Positions 1 through 11,800 of a stretch of DNA of 64,000 bases are shown here, one piece after another. The notes below the pieces were generated by a model. It was not told the DNA's origin and did not search any database. It saw nothing but the letters and a program-made list of their open reading frames with translations. Position numbers and translations under genes: made by a program. Each line of letters opens with the position of its first letter. The first letter of the stretch is position 1. Source of the stretch: Agapanthus africanus (Eukaryota > Streptophyta > Magnoliopsida > Asparagales > Amaryllidaceae); contig CM057340.1 of the NCBI GenBank assembly GCA_030015575.1, forward strand, positions 755,105,632 through 755,169,631. The letters are read 5' to 3'.

Positions 1-304
1 CAATTGCAGAAGACTTGGATCAGTACAGCGAAGACCCTGAGCTCTAGACATTGTACATTTTCTATTCAGTATCTTTTCCTGTCATGCCATTGTTTAGGCA
101 TTGCTTTTATTTCAGTTGTATTTCTTTTTCATGCATTGTATAAAAAAATGTTAATAAATAAAGTTGCTGTTTTTATTATATCTTGTCTCTTGTGTATATT
201 TTCTTTTATATTGGTTAGTTACGCTTAGCGTATTTGCTTCTGAGTAAATACGTAGCGGACCAGTCCTGTCCCCTTCGCCGTATACCAGGAAGCGAGGCGT
301 GACA
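1..304 (+). repeat. 3' end of a gypsy (Tekay/Del-like) LTR
   Basis: The window opens inside the downstream part of a long LTR. It is recognisable because the same text (GAGCTCTAGA, the TTGTTTAGGCATTGC block, the AATAAA-rich block and the GCGTATTTGCTTC block) recurs at about 30960-31266 and inverted at 401-720. It ends at 304 with the family terminus GCGTGACA, the CA end of a TG...CA LTR. The upstream part lies outside the window. Confidence 0.8.
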
Positions 305-400
305 TGGTTCTTGTATTATATTACTTAGGTTGTTCACACAGAACAGAACTGCATGATAGAGTTTCATACAGCTCTGACCTGCATGGGCCACCAACAAAAC
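305..400 (-). mobile_element. Remnant of gypsy 5' leader between two inverted LTRs
   Basis: Read on the minus strand from 400 downward, this is the sequence that follows the LTR terminus in every copy of the family here: GGTTTTGTTGGTGG and then a roughly 80-base leader, also found at 31267-31450 and 35700-35888. It belongs to the minus-strand element whose LTR is 401-3743, and is cut at 304 by the end of the plus-strand LTR. It is non-coding. Confidence 0.65.
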
Positions 401-3400
401 CTGTCACGCCCCGCTTCCCAGTATACGGCGAAGGGAACGGGGCTGGTCCGCTACATATTTACTCATAAGCAAATACGCTAAGCATAACTAAGCAATATAA
501 AAGAAAATATACACAAGAGACAATGTATAATAAAAACAACAACTTTATTTATTAACATTCTTTTGTACAATGCATGAAAGGAAATACAACTGAAATAAAA
601 GCGATGCCTAAACAATGGCATGACAGGAAATTAAAGGTACTGAATAGAAAATGTACAATGTCTAGAGCTCAGGGTCTTCGCTGTACTGATCCAAGTCTTC
701 TACAGTTGGATCGATCTCTTACGGATCCAAATCATCTGACGACATTCAAAGAAAAAAGAAATAGAATGTCGTCAGCGAACAAGTCGCTCGGTAAGTCCCA
801 AAGATAAGGGAGAAATAGAATAGACAGAAAGAGAGAGAGTGTAGCATTTAAAGTTTTACTATATTGTTATAATGTTGTATTTAGTGTTAACGCTATTATT
901 TGTAGCTTGGTACAGAAGAATGCCAGTGTATACGAGAGGAGTCTCACTTGCCCCGGAGACTAAGGTATCAGAAACTCAAGGAACCGTTGGGCCACGGTAC
1001 AACAGCAACGGAATATAGGTTAGGTGTCTTAATCTTACCGTCTCGTGCCGCTTTTAACACCTTCCGTATCAATCTACCCCTTAAACCCCGTGTTATCTTG
1101 ATTGTATTGTTTGTATTGTAACTTGAATTGTATTGTAATGTAGATTGTACAATTAGATGACTGACCGAAATCATGATATCAGTAAACGGATGTAATCGTA
1201 GAATCATGTAAATGGAATAACTGGAGAACCATGTAAATGGAATGTATATCCATGGTTCGGTTCGGTCAAGTTGTATAGATTGATAATTGGATTCATGGAT
1301 TCATGTTGAATTGTAATATTGAAGATTGTAGATTATAGATTGTAAACTATAAATTGTAGATTGTACTTGAATCATATTCTAATCAGATTATACTGAGACT
1401 CAAACTGAGTCAAACAATTAGCAAAGTAAATTGAAATCCTGATTGTTTTTATTAATTTGTCTACCCAAGATAGGCAAGCACCCACTTCTCCGGCTCTCTG
1501 AGGCTCAAAAGATTGGTCCCGCTTAAACCTATGTTTATTAGGGTCCTTAGGGTAATTTATAGAACTTGAGGGGTTTTTATGTAAAAATACTTTTATATAC
1601 TTTTCAAAATATACCCCAAGCATTTATTATTCGTTTTTAGGGTTGTAATGAATGTGGATTTTATATTGTGATATTTTTAATGAAAATATCCTAAATTCAG
1701 AAATAAATGTATTTATTTGTAATATTGATTTATATGGAATTCATGGTATTTTAGTGTAAAATTGATTCTTGTGATTTTTAGAAAAAAGATGGAATATTTA
1801 TATCATAACAAAATAGGTGTTTTAATGATAAATATACATATATTTATACAAAAATAATTTTAATATATTTTTTATATTCTAAAAATCTTATTTTCTTAAG
1901 ATGACTTATGTTAAATCTTTCGAGACCGAATGCTCCTTGCGGAGGTCTGAATCTCGTACTACTAAGCCCGAGGATGTGCGATAATCCGCACCATCCCGAA
2001 CGGGTTCCCCAAAATGGGTTGTAGCGGCGCTTTGCAAAGATTGTATAAATACTAATTTAGAAAACGGTTTTATGAAGTAAATGGTATTTAATTGTAAAGT
2101 TGTCAATTTTCCGTATTCTATATTCTATGGTCTCCTAAGTCAACTAGAGTATTCTTAACTGGTCCAAAACGACAAGTTGTGAGATACCTCAAATAGCCTC
2201 TTCACCGCCAGTTGTGGCCAGGTAAGTACAAGTGAAGAAAGGAGGGATCCGCTCACGAATCACCGTGAGACGGGCCTTTTAAAGTTACCTTTCTCACTTG
2301 CCTAGTCTAGACACCACAAAGTCAGATTTAGATAAACGACTGATGTCCACAACTTATCCTAGTTTCATAATAAGTGGTATTTATTTAAAAAGTGTATCAA
2401 TACTAAATCTTTTAGAAATGACTTTATTTAGTAAAGAGTATTTAAATGAAAATGTTTGTTTTCCGTATTCTGAGTTCTCAAGGGTATCGTGTTAGGTTGT
2501 ATGTGAGTGTGTGAGGAGGTAGGTCGTTACCTCGTGATCTAATTTAAATGTATAGCAAGTTTGATGGAGTTAAATGTAGGATTGAAACAATGTGGTATTT
2601 AAGTGAAAAATACGATAAATTGAAATAGCTATCATTTCATGTAATGAAATTTGATCAATTTGGTTGATTAGTGTTTAATAGTCAATATGAGAGAGTTTAA
2701 GCATAATTGTATTAACGAGAAGTGAAGTTTTATGAGAAACCGAATCGGAAATCTGATTTGTTCCAATTCCGTCGGGTTTTGTAACTCCGTATTTTTTTTA
2801 TAGAAGAGATAGGTAGAAATTTGGGACTTACGGGTTTTAGGACACACAAGAGGGTGAGAGGAAAGTAGTGGAATCACCGATGTGTTGCGTCGTCGCCGGA
2901 AGTTCTTAGAACGATCGCCGGAAGTTCCGCCGGGAATTCGTCGGAGTTTCGCCTCGAGCTCGTTTTCAAAGTGCACAAGATTCTTGGAAATTTTTTTAGA
3001 GAGTTGGCTCAGAGTTAGGGGTGATAGAGTAGAGGGTAAGGGTGGTATTTATAGGGTTGGGCTGGGGTTAGGGTAGATAAAAGGTTAAAATGAAAAATGT
3101 GATAAAAATGTATTAAAAGTGGAGTAATTGGGGTTTTAAAAGAGCTCTGGAAATGGTCTGAGCCTGAAATTTTGCAGGTGCATAGGGAATGTGAAAAGAC
3201 ACAATTTTCATGTTGGGGTCGTCGCCGGAATCGGCCGACTCGGCCGGAGGACTGAGTCGGCCGAGACGAGGCCGATTCCCGGCCGAGTCTGGCTGCCGGG
3301 ATCCCCCTGATGGTTCATCTAACCCCTGGCAATGTTACATTTTTGGGTGTAGTGGGGTTTTTGTGAGATATGCACGTGTAAACCCATGGTATTCTAAAGG

Positions 3401-3743
3401 TTTTTTAAAAAAATCAATATTAAAAATAATGTGGGGTATAAGATTTGAACTCTGGTGGCTTGATTCAGCAATGCAAGGTATTATCAATGAGCTACAAGCT
3501 CTTTTTTGTAATTATGGTGTGAAATAAATACTTAAAATGGTAACAGCAACATTAAATACTCCAAATATACTTCAAATTTAAAGCAAATTTTTGTACACTA
3601 AAAATGGAGTTGTTATATTCTTTTAACTTGTAATTAAAAAGCAAAATAACTACTTATATCTTGTGCTCGGGCTAAAATACCCTTTTATGGATTTTGAAAA
3701 AAATATTTTGAAAAAATTGTATAGGAAATTTAGGGTCGTTACA
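401..3743 (-). repeat. Complete gypsy (Tekay/Del-like) LTR
   Basis: On the minus strand this LTR starts TGTAACGACCC at 3743 and ends GTGACA at 401, about 3.3 kb long. It aligns by eye along most of its length with the LTRs at 28374-31266 and 31451-34282. Shared blocks include the segment with AGACCGAATGCTCC, the GGAGCCGGAGAAG block and the AGGGGTAGATTGG block. On the minus strand a TATA box (TATAAATACC) lies at 3045-3054 and a splice-donor-like GTAAGT at 2826-2831. A tRNA-like box A/B pair lies at about 3439-3494. No polypurine tract precedes the start at 3744 onward, so this is a 5' LTR of a broken element or a solo LTR. Short ORFs inside it are not judged to be genes. Confidence 0.8.
3045..3054 (-). 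promoter_or_regulatory. TATA box of the gypsy LTR
   Basis: TATAAATACC on the minus strand. The equivalent motif sits at 28948-28957, 33709-33718 and 21522-21530 in the other LTRs, each time followed about 200 bases later by GTAAGT. This fits the U3/R boundary of the LTR. Confidence 0.6.
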
Positions 3744-4187
3744 GATTTACTAAGCTGTAGCGGGCGATGGAGGAGACCGGTGGTCGACGACGCAATCGGC
3801 GACGAGTCGCGGACGGTGGTGATGAGGAAGTCGACGAGGAAGTTTTGGGAACGTTCGAGGGCGGTGGCGAGCGCGAGCGGAGGGCGGTGGCGACGAGGCG
3901 CGGGAGATCGGCGCCGAGACGCGGAAGAGTGAGAGAGAGAATTTTTGGGAACAACGAGGGCTTTTCTTTGTACTTTTTTTTTATTAATAACTCATATATA
4001 TGCCCCTACGGACTTATCCGTAGGGCCTTCGTTTACGGCTCCGTAGGCCAAAGGGCAAATTTCGTTTTAATATTTTTAAATTAAAACGTATGATACCGTA
4101 GAGACAACCATGGGAACCTACGGAGTAACCGTAGGGGCAATAAAATGCTGCCCCTACGGATAAAGGCAACTCCTTATTGTAGTAGTG
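3744..4187 (-). mobile_element. Terminal fragment of a CACTA-type DNA transposon
   Basis: Read on the minus strand, the segment starts at 4187 with CACTACTACAATAAGG, which matches the En/Spm (CACTA) terminus pattern. It is followed by a subterminal zone (4000-4160) with repeated CCTACGG/CCGTAGG motifs in both orientations, as CACTA elements usually have. Inside lies a GC-rich block (3755-3940) with an arginine/serine/proline-rich minus-strand reading frame of no clear identity. The other terminus is missing, so the gypsy LTR ending at 3743 probably landed in this element. The 3-bp target duplication cannot be checked. Confidence 0.6.
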
Positions 4188-5040
4188 TCTCATAGCAAAA
4201 CAATACCCAATTTAATAATAAAAAATAGGTTCCCTTTTTCCCCTGACACTTCATATCTCAAGTCACATGTCTCAAAGCTTCAAATTTCAAAATGGCTTCA
4301 CCATTCCATAATGGCAACATATATGCATGGCTCATGGGATGATAAGCATTGGTTAATTTGAGGGACCATGCATGCATATGCCCAAAACAATAAGAAAGAG
4401 CCAGCCCTCAAAAGCCCTAGCTTTTCTACCAGTCTCCACAAAAGAGGAAAGAGTTAAGATGTGGATGTGCCAATTGGTATCCCTTCCCTTTCCCTTTTGC
4501 ATATAAGACCTCAAAAAGCCATGCATTGTAGTATTGTGCCATGTGATTTGTCAACGAAATTGACCCACTTCAATTAACAAGGCCATTGAAATGACATGCT
4601 AGCATGGTAATAAGGTGTAAGATTTTGTTGTCTAATATAGCCCTTGCATTGATTCATAATGTTCCAGGCAATAGAGGACATAGATTTTACTCCTATGTTA
4701 TGTGCTAATATATATATGAGACCAAAAATATAATATCTTCATAACATGCAACGTACAGAAACTGAGCTGAAGGTATCATAATGAATGTTTTATATTATTT
4801 AATTTGATGTGAACCTACACAGATACTTCGATTTATGCCATGTCAGATTAAAGTCATAGCATCAAGTTTGATCCTATTAGACGAACATTTCTCCCTCCAT
4901 GTATCCTTTCTTGCAGAAAATAGGGCATATGAATCTAATCCTCAACAAAATTTAATATAATAACACATCAACTAGCATCATACCAGCTTTGGTCACCTAG
5001 ATACCAATACAGAAAACAATGCATGAGTTATTGTATTACA

Positions 5041-5454
5041 AGGTGTTTGGTTGTATGTAGTTGGAGTCCCATGTAGCTTTAACTACACCTTTTTCTAAAA
5101 TAGTATGTTCGGTTACATGTTTTTACAATTTCCCATGTAGTCACAAAAACAAAAGAAGATGAAAATGGTGCGGTTGGAGCAACACTCAAAATAGATGCAT
5201 CTCTAACTACATGTTGGAGTTTATGCAAAGTATTTTTTACCATGTCACCAAATCCTTGCTTAATACCATAGTTTTATTATATTTATCTCTAAACAAAAAA
5301 GTTAATGAGTGTTGAGCATTATTTAATATTAATTGGTGTAGGTGTAGTTAAAAAAAAAACAATACAACCAAACAATGGAATGCAATACCAACTGCGGTGG
5401 TGAGAGAAGCATATAGTTGAAAATACAATGTAACACATGACCAAACACGCCCTT
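5041..5454. mobile_element. MITE-like element with short inverted ends
   Basis: The left end reads AAGGTGTTTGGTTGTATG. The reverse complement of the right end reads AAGGGCGTGTTTGGTCATG, so the ends are imperfect inverted repeats of the GTGTTTGG type common in plant MITEs. The interior is AT-rich and non-coding. No exact target duplication could be fixed, so the superfamily (PIF/Harbinger or hAT) stays open. Confidence 0.5.
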
Positions 5455-5548
5455 AGTGACCTCAGCTTTGAGAGAGCTAAGATCATTGTTACATGCTCTA
5501 CTTGTGCACTTACAATTATTGTGCATTACAAGCAACAAACAACCCAAC

Positions 5549-5640
5549 TAGGCTTAGCTCAATTGGTACTAATTTTCTCTCCAACGTGAGAGGTCGTAAG
5601 TTAGATTCCTAAAGAGGATTGATTTCAAAAAAATTGGAGC
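5549..5640 (+). repeat. tRNA-derived SINE-like relic
   Basis: A box-A-like TTAGCTCAATTGGT at about 5553-5566 is followed some 30 bases later by a decayed box B (GTCGTAAGTTAGATTCC). The spacing is tRNA-like, but no cloverleaf can be closed, so this is a SINE head or decayed tRNA-like sequence, not a tRNA gene. Confidence 0.4.
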
Positions 5641-7958
5641 AACAAACAAACCGCATATATACAGCTTACATCTGAAAACACAAAACAGAACAGTCCATAC
5701 GTAAAAGTTTTAAAAGGTGATGCATGCTAACAAATATATAATGAAAATAAAGATACGGCTTGTTCTAAGAAAAAGAACTTAGTCTCATATTTCAAGAAGT
5801 TCAAAACTACCGAACCGATCACTCTTTTGGAAACAAATACAAACAACCACCTATGATGTTTGCTGCTTCCTTTTGTCTGAGAGAACAATATCTTCTCTCG
5901 TGCGCACGCGCACAAAATACTGTAACGAAGACCCTTAAAAACAAATTGTGTTAAATATACAAGCAAAAATGAATTTCCACAGGTGAAATTGAAAAGAATC
6001 AATATCGCAGAGTAGTTACCTCTAAAAACAGGAACTTAGTGTGCACTACCTTGATGCTTTGGTTTCTTTCGTGTACAAGAGTTCGCAGTTCTTCAGAAAA
6101 AAAAGATTGAGTTCTAGGTTCTGAGGATGAGTATGCATGCAAATAAATTATATATACAGTTCGATAAGAAAAGGATGAGCAAACAACACACGAAAAGCTA
6201 TTCCTTCTGAAATGGACAAGCTACTCGCTCACCTCGGCCTTCATGTGCAAAACTATCTTGGAAAACCTCAAGGAGAGGCTTGATGGATGGAAAAAGATAA
6301 CTCTTAATCTAAGTGAGAATGTTCAAACTAGTGAGATCAACACTCATTGCGTAACCATGTATATTGGAAATAAGCCAAGATTACAAAAGTGTGTTCTTGA
6401 AGACGAAGGAGCCGGGTCGAAATTTTCTTTGAGGTGGATCAAAACGATCTTGCTAGGAAAAATATTAATCTCCACTAACACCCCCACATTAAACTTTATC
6501 GAAAGCTCCTACTTCAGTAAGGAGGGTTTGAACTAGACACATTAAAGGTATATTTGGATTTGAAGACTAATTACACATGCACATCATTATCAACTAAAAG
6601 AGGAATTCGATGAGAGATGCAATTTTCCTATCCTCGATTGTGTCATTTCTTTTCTCCTATGATGCATCGCCTGATGGAAAATTTCTCTAATAGCTCTACG
6701 GCAGAAGCATGTGATTTGACCTCTCACAGCCAGTGAACACAAGAACATTGGAGAAAAGGTTGATGCAATGACCAAGGAATGGAAAACAAAAGATGTATGT
6801 GCACCATAGGTTTCCATAACCATGGACCTCAAGAGATATTGCTGGAGGGTTATTTGTATGTCACATTAAAGTCGCATATGTCAGATGATAACATGAACAG
6901 TCAGAGAGATGTTATCCACAATACTAGAGAATTGGCGAGCAGTTAAACAGAAATGAGTAAATTCAAAGAAGAAAAATCAAGTATGCATTATAAATAAACG
7001 AAAAACTGATAACTTGAAAAATGGTAGAATGACAATATTAGTATTATGCTTTTCGTCAAAAATAAAAATAGTATTATGCTGAAACTTGCAAAGAAATTAG
7101 AAACAGAAATGCATCGGCATTTGCATGTTAACCTGATGGTCGGAAAAATTGGCACATTACTATTTGGATTTATATGCTTATATGTACATATAAAATAATA
7201 CGATTTTGCCGTTTTTCTGTCCTGCTTTGTATGTGTATATGGACGTGCATGTGTGTGAGCATGTGAATGAACATGCACACATAAACACAGAACAATCAAG
7301 CATTTCATCTCATTTCATTATTATCAGATTTATGGACCTATAGTTATCTATATTTATTATTGATTCGATTCAAAAACACAAAGTTTCTGAGTGTTCTTAG
7401 TTTCAATATCAGGTGACTGCTTTTGCATATTCTGCTCTTGATTCAATTAGACAACAAGAAATGATTCAAGCTCTAGATAAGTTATTTTAATCATATTTTT
7501 AGGTCATTCTGTTGTGCATTAATTGTCATAACATTAATAAAAATATAACTAAAATATAGAGAGAATCTACATTGATGCATTTGGAGGGGGGGGGGGGATT
7601 TACAGTATGAATAACAGATAATAAATTTCACAAACCACAGGTAGGCTGAAACAACATTAATAACAAAAAACAAAGAATGAAACCATATTATTAACAGGTT
7701 TATACTCCTTTCAAAAAATATATATATGAATGGCTTTCTACGCACTTAGTTATTTACTTTCCTGTTAATCATTGATTATATTATAATTTCTGTATTAATT
7801 TCTAGGAGTTTTAAGCCAATAACTGTGGGTATTAGAAATTCAAAATGACGGGAATTTTTTTAATGTAAAATTAGAGGGAATTTTTTGAAATTTAAAATAA
7901 AAGGACACGAATAGAATAACTGGCAGCATGGAAAAAGCACCGATATTTAGAAACTTGA

Positions 7959-8805
7959 CTACTTTATTTGATGAAGGTAATCTACATCAGTAGGGATCAA
8001 TTTACAACCTGAGGATTCAGGCTGTGCTGATGACATCATCATGAGGGACTGAGGATCTCTTATGAAGAAACTTTGAGAGTCGCCTTCTGAAGCATCACAT
8101 GCCTTCGACTTTGATGAAAGCTCCGCTGACTTTCCTATCATCAGATGCCCGCAAAAATGATTACCCCAAATATCATAAGTATACTCTTTACCAAACGTTT
8201 CATTAATATCTTCCTCCGTTTTCATTCCTTTCTCCTTACTAAGATTGGAGCCAGGAGCACGTGCGCATGGCGCAATAGGCGAAGATGAGGCCAAAAAGTG
8301 TGAAGTAGAACTCGGGAAAGTAGCGGAGGACAGCAGAACATGCCTTTTATTATTTCTTTGAGGTTCGGCTGAAAAACTAAAGTCTGGTTTCTTATCGTGA
8401 TTCTTTTCTGATACGGCACCAAATGAGCTGAAAGAAGAGTTGAAAGTGTAAGGGGAATGTGGCGAAGATGGAGTTGAGTTCCCACTTTGGCTACTTGAGA
8501 CTTCAAATTTTGACGCTAATCCTCCTCCATTAGCCCTTTTCTTTCTCCTCCTTCCTCTTTCTTTCACGACTTTAACTGTGAGATTGCTGCTTTGCGGTGA
8601 ATCTCGTGCTTCTGAAGTCTCTGAGTTGTCAATGGCTCCAATGGGTATTTTTGTCAGCGGTGGTGATTGCATTGTGGGTTTCTTATGATGATCTAGCTCC
8701 TTCTTCTCTTTTACCCTTTGACTATTTTCATGAACAGTATGTCCGCAACAAGGATATTTATCGACAACCAAACCTTCCTCAAATTTGTGATTTTTCTTCA
8801 CAGGC
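7959..8805 (-). CDS. TMEM131-like gene, exon 4 (C-terminal tail)
   Basis: The acceptor ATATTCAG precedes 8805, and the stop codon TAG is at 7961-7959. It encodes the hydrophilic tail: a Lys-rich part, a basic RGRRRKKR cluster, then a Ser/Pro-rich block (about residues 985-1010) that plants seem to keep, and a less ordered end. The reading frame is open upstream into the intron, but the splice joins at Arg. Confidence 0.82.
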
Positions 8806-11800
8806 CTGAATATTAACATCAACTACTTCATTAGTGTTGATTATTAACTTTGCTTGATATATTCTTAGCCAATGACACAACAGCTTAAGCTTTTGGGTGA
8901 AGTCCTTGACATAATATCAAAGCACCAGTTTGCAACAGGTTCTATGTTCAAATCACATTAGAGATAATTTAAGATATATTTGTTGCGGAAATGGGGTCTC
9001 CAGAGACACTGCAGGCCAATAACTGCAGTGTCTAGTATGTAGGCCCCATGGGGCCTAGAGGCTTTTTTACACATAGCCCCCTGTGCCCTACGGGGCCTGC
9101 AGTATGGACATGCGGTGTCCCTGCAGGCCCCTTATAGCCATATTTGTTTGCCCCCTTATTCTGTTTTTTCTTGTTTCATGTTAGGAAACCTTTTCCGCGT
9201 AGTCCAAAGGCCTATATAAGTTATTAGATTTGCTCAATATTTATTGTTAATCTACAACCACACAGTTTAAGGCTTTTGGCTAAAGTGGTTTACAGAAACA
9301 GAAACTCAGAAAAGTCGCTGTTTTGAGTAAAACTATAAGAACTAACCTGATATTTTTTGTGTTGCGGTGAGTGCGAGGAGGATTCTCAGCCCTTTTAATT
9401 GCAATAGTTTTCCCACTCTTGACAGAATAATCACCGTCGCCCGATGTAAGAGGATGCAGAAGAAAAAAGAAAACTAAACAAACCACGAAGGCAGTAATAA
9501 TCAAGACCAATAGTTTCCATTTCACTGTCCACAGGAGTGAGTATTTGCAAAGATCGATCGAATTAATTGGAATACTCGCGCTCATCGGAATCACAAGAAA
9601 ACCCGTATCCATGGCCAGCTTAAGTTCCCTTTGTACAAGTTCAGCAGAAAAATCTGCTCGATACGAAATTAGAAGCCTCGTTGATTCTCCTGGCTCTAGA
9701 GAGAAACCTTTACAATTATGTATCATAAATCCATTGGAAGCACAATCAGAACCTGAAACTTCCAACTTTTTAACCTCGAGAGGAAGCTCGCCTGCATTTT
9801 TCGCATAGAGCTCTTTATACAACTGATGAACGCATGACTTGCTTCTAGTTTCCAACGTTGTGTTGTGAATAGTAGGCATTCCAAAGTTAAATTCTATCTT
9901 TTTAACAGGTTTCGGTCCTTCGAATAAAAGAAGCATATGGGACCCACCAGAAGCTCGAAGGGACAACCATTCGACTCCTGAAAGATTGTTTCTTATCAAA
10001 ATCGAGCTTTTCCATGTGCATAGCTTCAAGGGGTGAAAGAGTATGGGCCCAATTTGAGTGCTTTCGAAAGGAGGAATGAGAGCTTCTGCTGTCGTTGTCT
10101 CCGGTATCGAGAACCCATCGTGAGTTTCTAAAGAGAATATTTTGAATTGGTCATTGGAAAATTTGCAGTGATCGACTATTGCTCCTGAGTTCAACACAAG
10201 TTGCATGACAACAGGATTCGGACTTGGGTTGTGCACCATGATCCATTTAGCGAAATATGAGCCAATTTGGACAACAGGAAACAGCAACTCCTGTTCTTTA
10301 AGCACAGACAAGTTGCTCATGGTGCCTTGTGATCTCCAATTCCTTAGTATCAGTCGATCCGCTTCTAGTAGTTCTAGGAACTTCAACTGCGAAATTTTCC
10401 AATATACATGTTATGGAAGAAGAAAGGAATAAAGATAACTTTTTGTAGATTATACAACACTGTTTTGGAATTATGCATGCGGTTTTGTACTGACCGACTT
10501 ATGCATGTGGTTTTGTAATAGACTTCATAGCCTCCTCCATTACTCTAAGTTATAATAAATTTTTCTTTTAGGTTCTATATACTCATAGCATCTACCATAA
10601 CACTTTCTTCAGAAAAAAAAATTAAATGCATCCACCCTAACAATTAGTAATACTGTAATACATTATCCAGCCTCATTAACTATCGTTTTTACTGCTTTTT
10701 GTTGAATTGCAGGTTTTGTTATCTTATTGTTTCTTTGCAGAATCCTATTCTTGACAGCAGCTCATCATGTAGGCCCAAACACAGCTGACCATCAGCGTAA
10801 ACATCATCTCGAGATGTTATTACCAACAAGGCTGCTTACCTCCGTGTCGATGGCACATAAATTCCATTTTCAGAAGCCGCTGCAAGTTCCCTCTTAACTA
10901 TAATACTCATGCGATCGGCCACGATGCAAAATCCTTGAGAGGTAGGCTTTTGTCCCCTAATAACCATGAAGTATACTCATTTTCCCAACCTATCATAAAA
11001 CACTTCAAACATGACATGATCCCATGGTTATGGAATCAATATGTGCCAATTATACCGCATATGTGATATGACTTCTTTTGAGAAGAACAAGAAATTCTTG
11101 ATGATTTTAACAAGAAATTGATGTGAAGTACAACAAGAAGTTAGTAGAAATCAAGGAAAAAGTGAGGGTAAACATAAAATTAGAAATCAAGGAAACAGTG
11201 AGGGTAAACATAAAATTCTATAATTCATACCATTTAAATAAAATTGGCTTAAATGAGGGAAACCCCCTTCACTTTTGGCCGAAAAGCGGTAAACCCCCCT
11301 AATGATTGAAAACCCGCACTTTGCACCACCCCCACCCCCTGACACACACTTAAGTTCCGTTAAATTTTGCATCCAAAATTTTCGTGACTTGATGAAAATA
11401 CCCTTGACTTCCTCTAAATGCTATTTTTGTTGTTTGATTTTGTAGGGGCATTTTGGTCAAGTCGTTTAATTTTTGGATGAAAAATGTAACGATGGTTAAA
11501 TGAGGGGGAAAATTGGAGGTTTTTATACGTTAGGGGGGTTTCCTGCTTTTGGGCCAAATGTGAGGGGGATTTCCTGCATTTAAGCCAATAATTTTTTTTA
11601 AAAAAAACTTTTACAATGAGGATAAATAGTCAAGGCTCTCTAAGATTTTTTTTCACAAAGGGTCACGTGTTTTCGAAGTTTTCGATAGAAAACTGAGGTG
11701 GGAAGAAAACCTTCGAAGACGAGAAGAGAATAAAAAATAAGGAAATAGAAGAGTGGTAAGAAGAGCTAATAGGGTATTGGTTAAGTTAACAGATCAGGTT

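Larger units (their letters stand above)
4188..7958. other. Intergenic region downstream of the TMEM131-like gene
   Basis: About 3.8 kb of AT-rich DNA without a convincing gene. It holds a MITE-like unit (5041-5454), a SINE-like relic (5549-5640) and a run of 12 G at 7586-7597. A plus-strand reading frame at 6243-6536 (97 codons) and minus-strand frames at 6590-6832 and 5727-6002 match no family I know and lack supporting signals. The 3' UTR of the TMEM131-like gene must begin at 7958 and run down into this region. No clear polyadenylation signal was picked. Confidence 0.6.

Noticed and set aside
6243-6536. 97-codon plus-strand frame in the intergenic region
   Set aside because: No family match, AT-rich surroundings and no promoter or splice support.
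7586-7597. Run of 12 G as a regulatory or G-quadruplex site
   Set aside because: A single homopolymer run without spaced G-tracts; more likely slippage or sequencing artefact.
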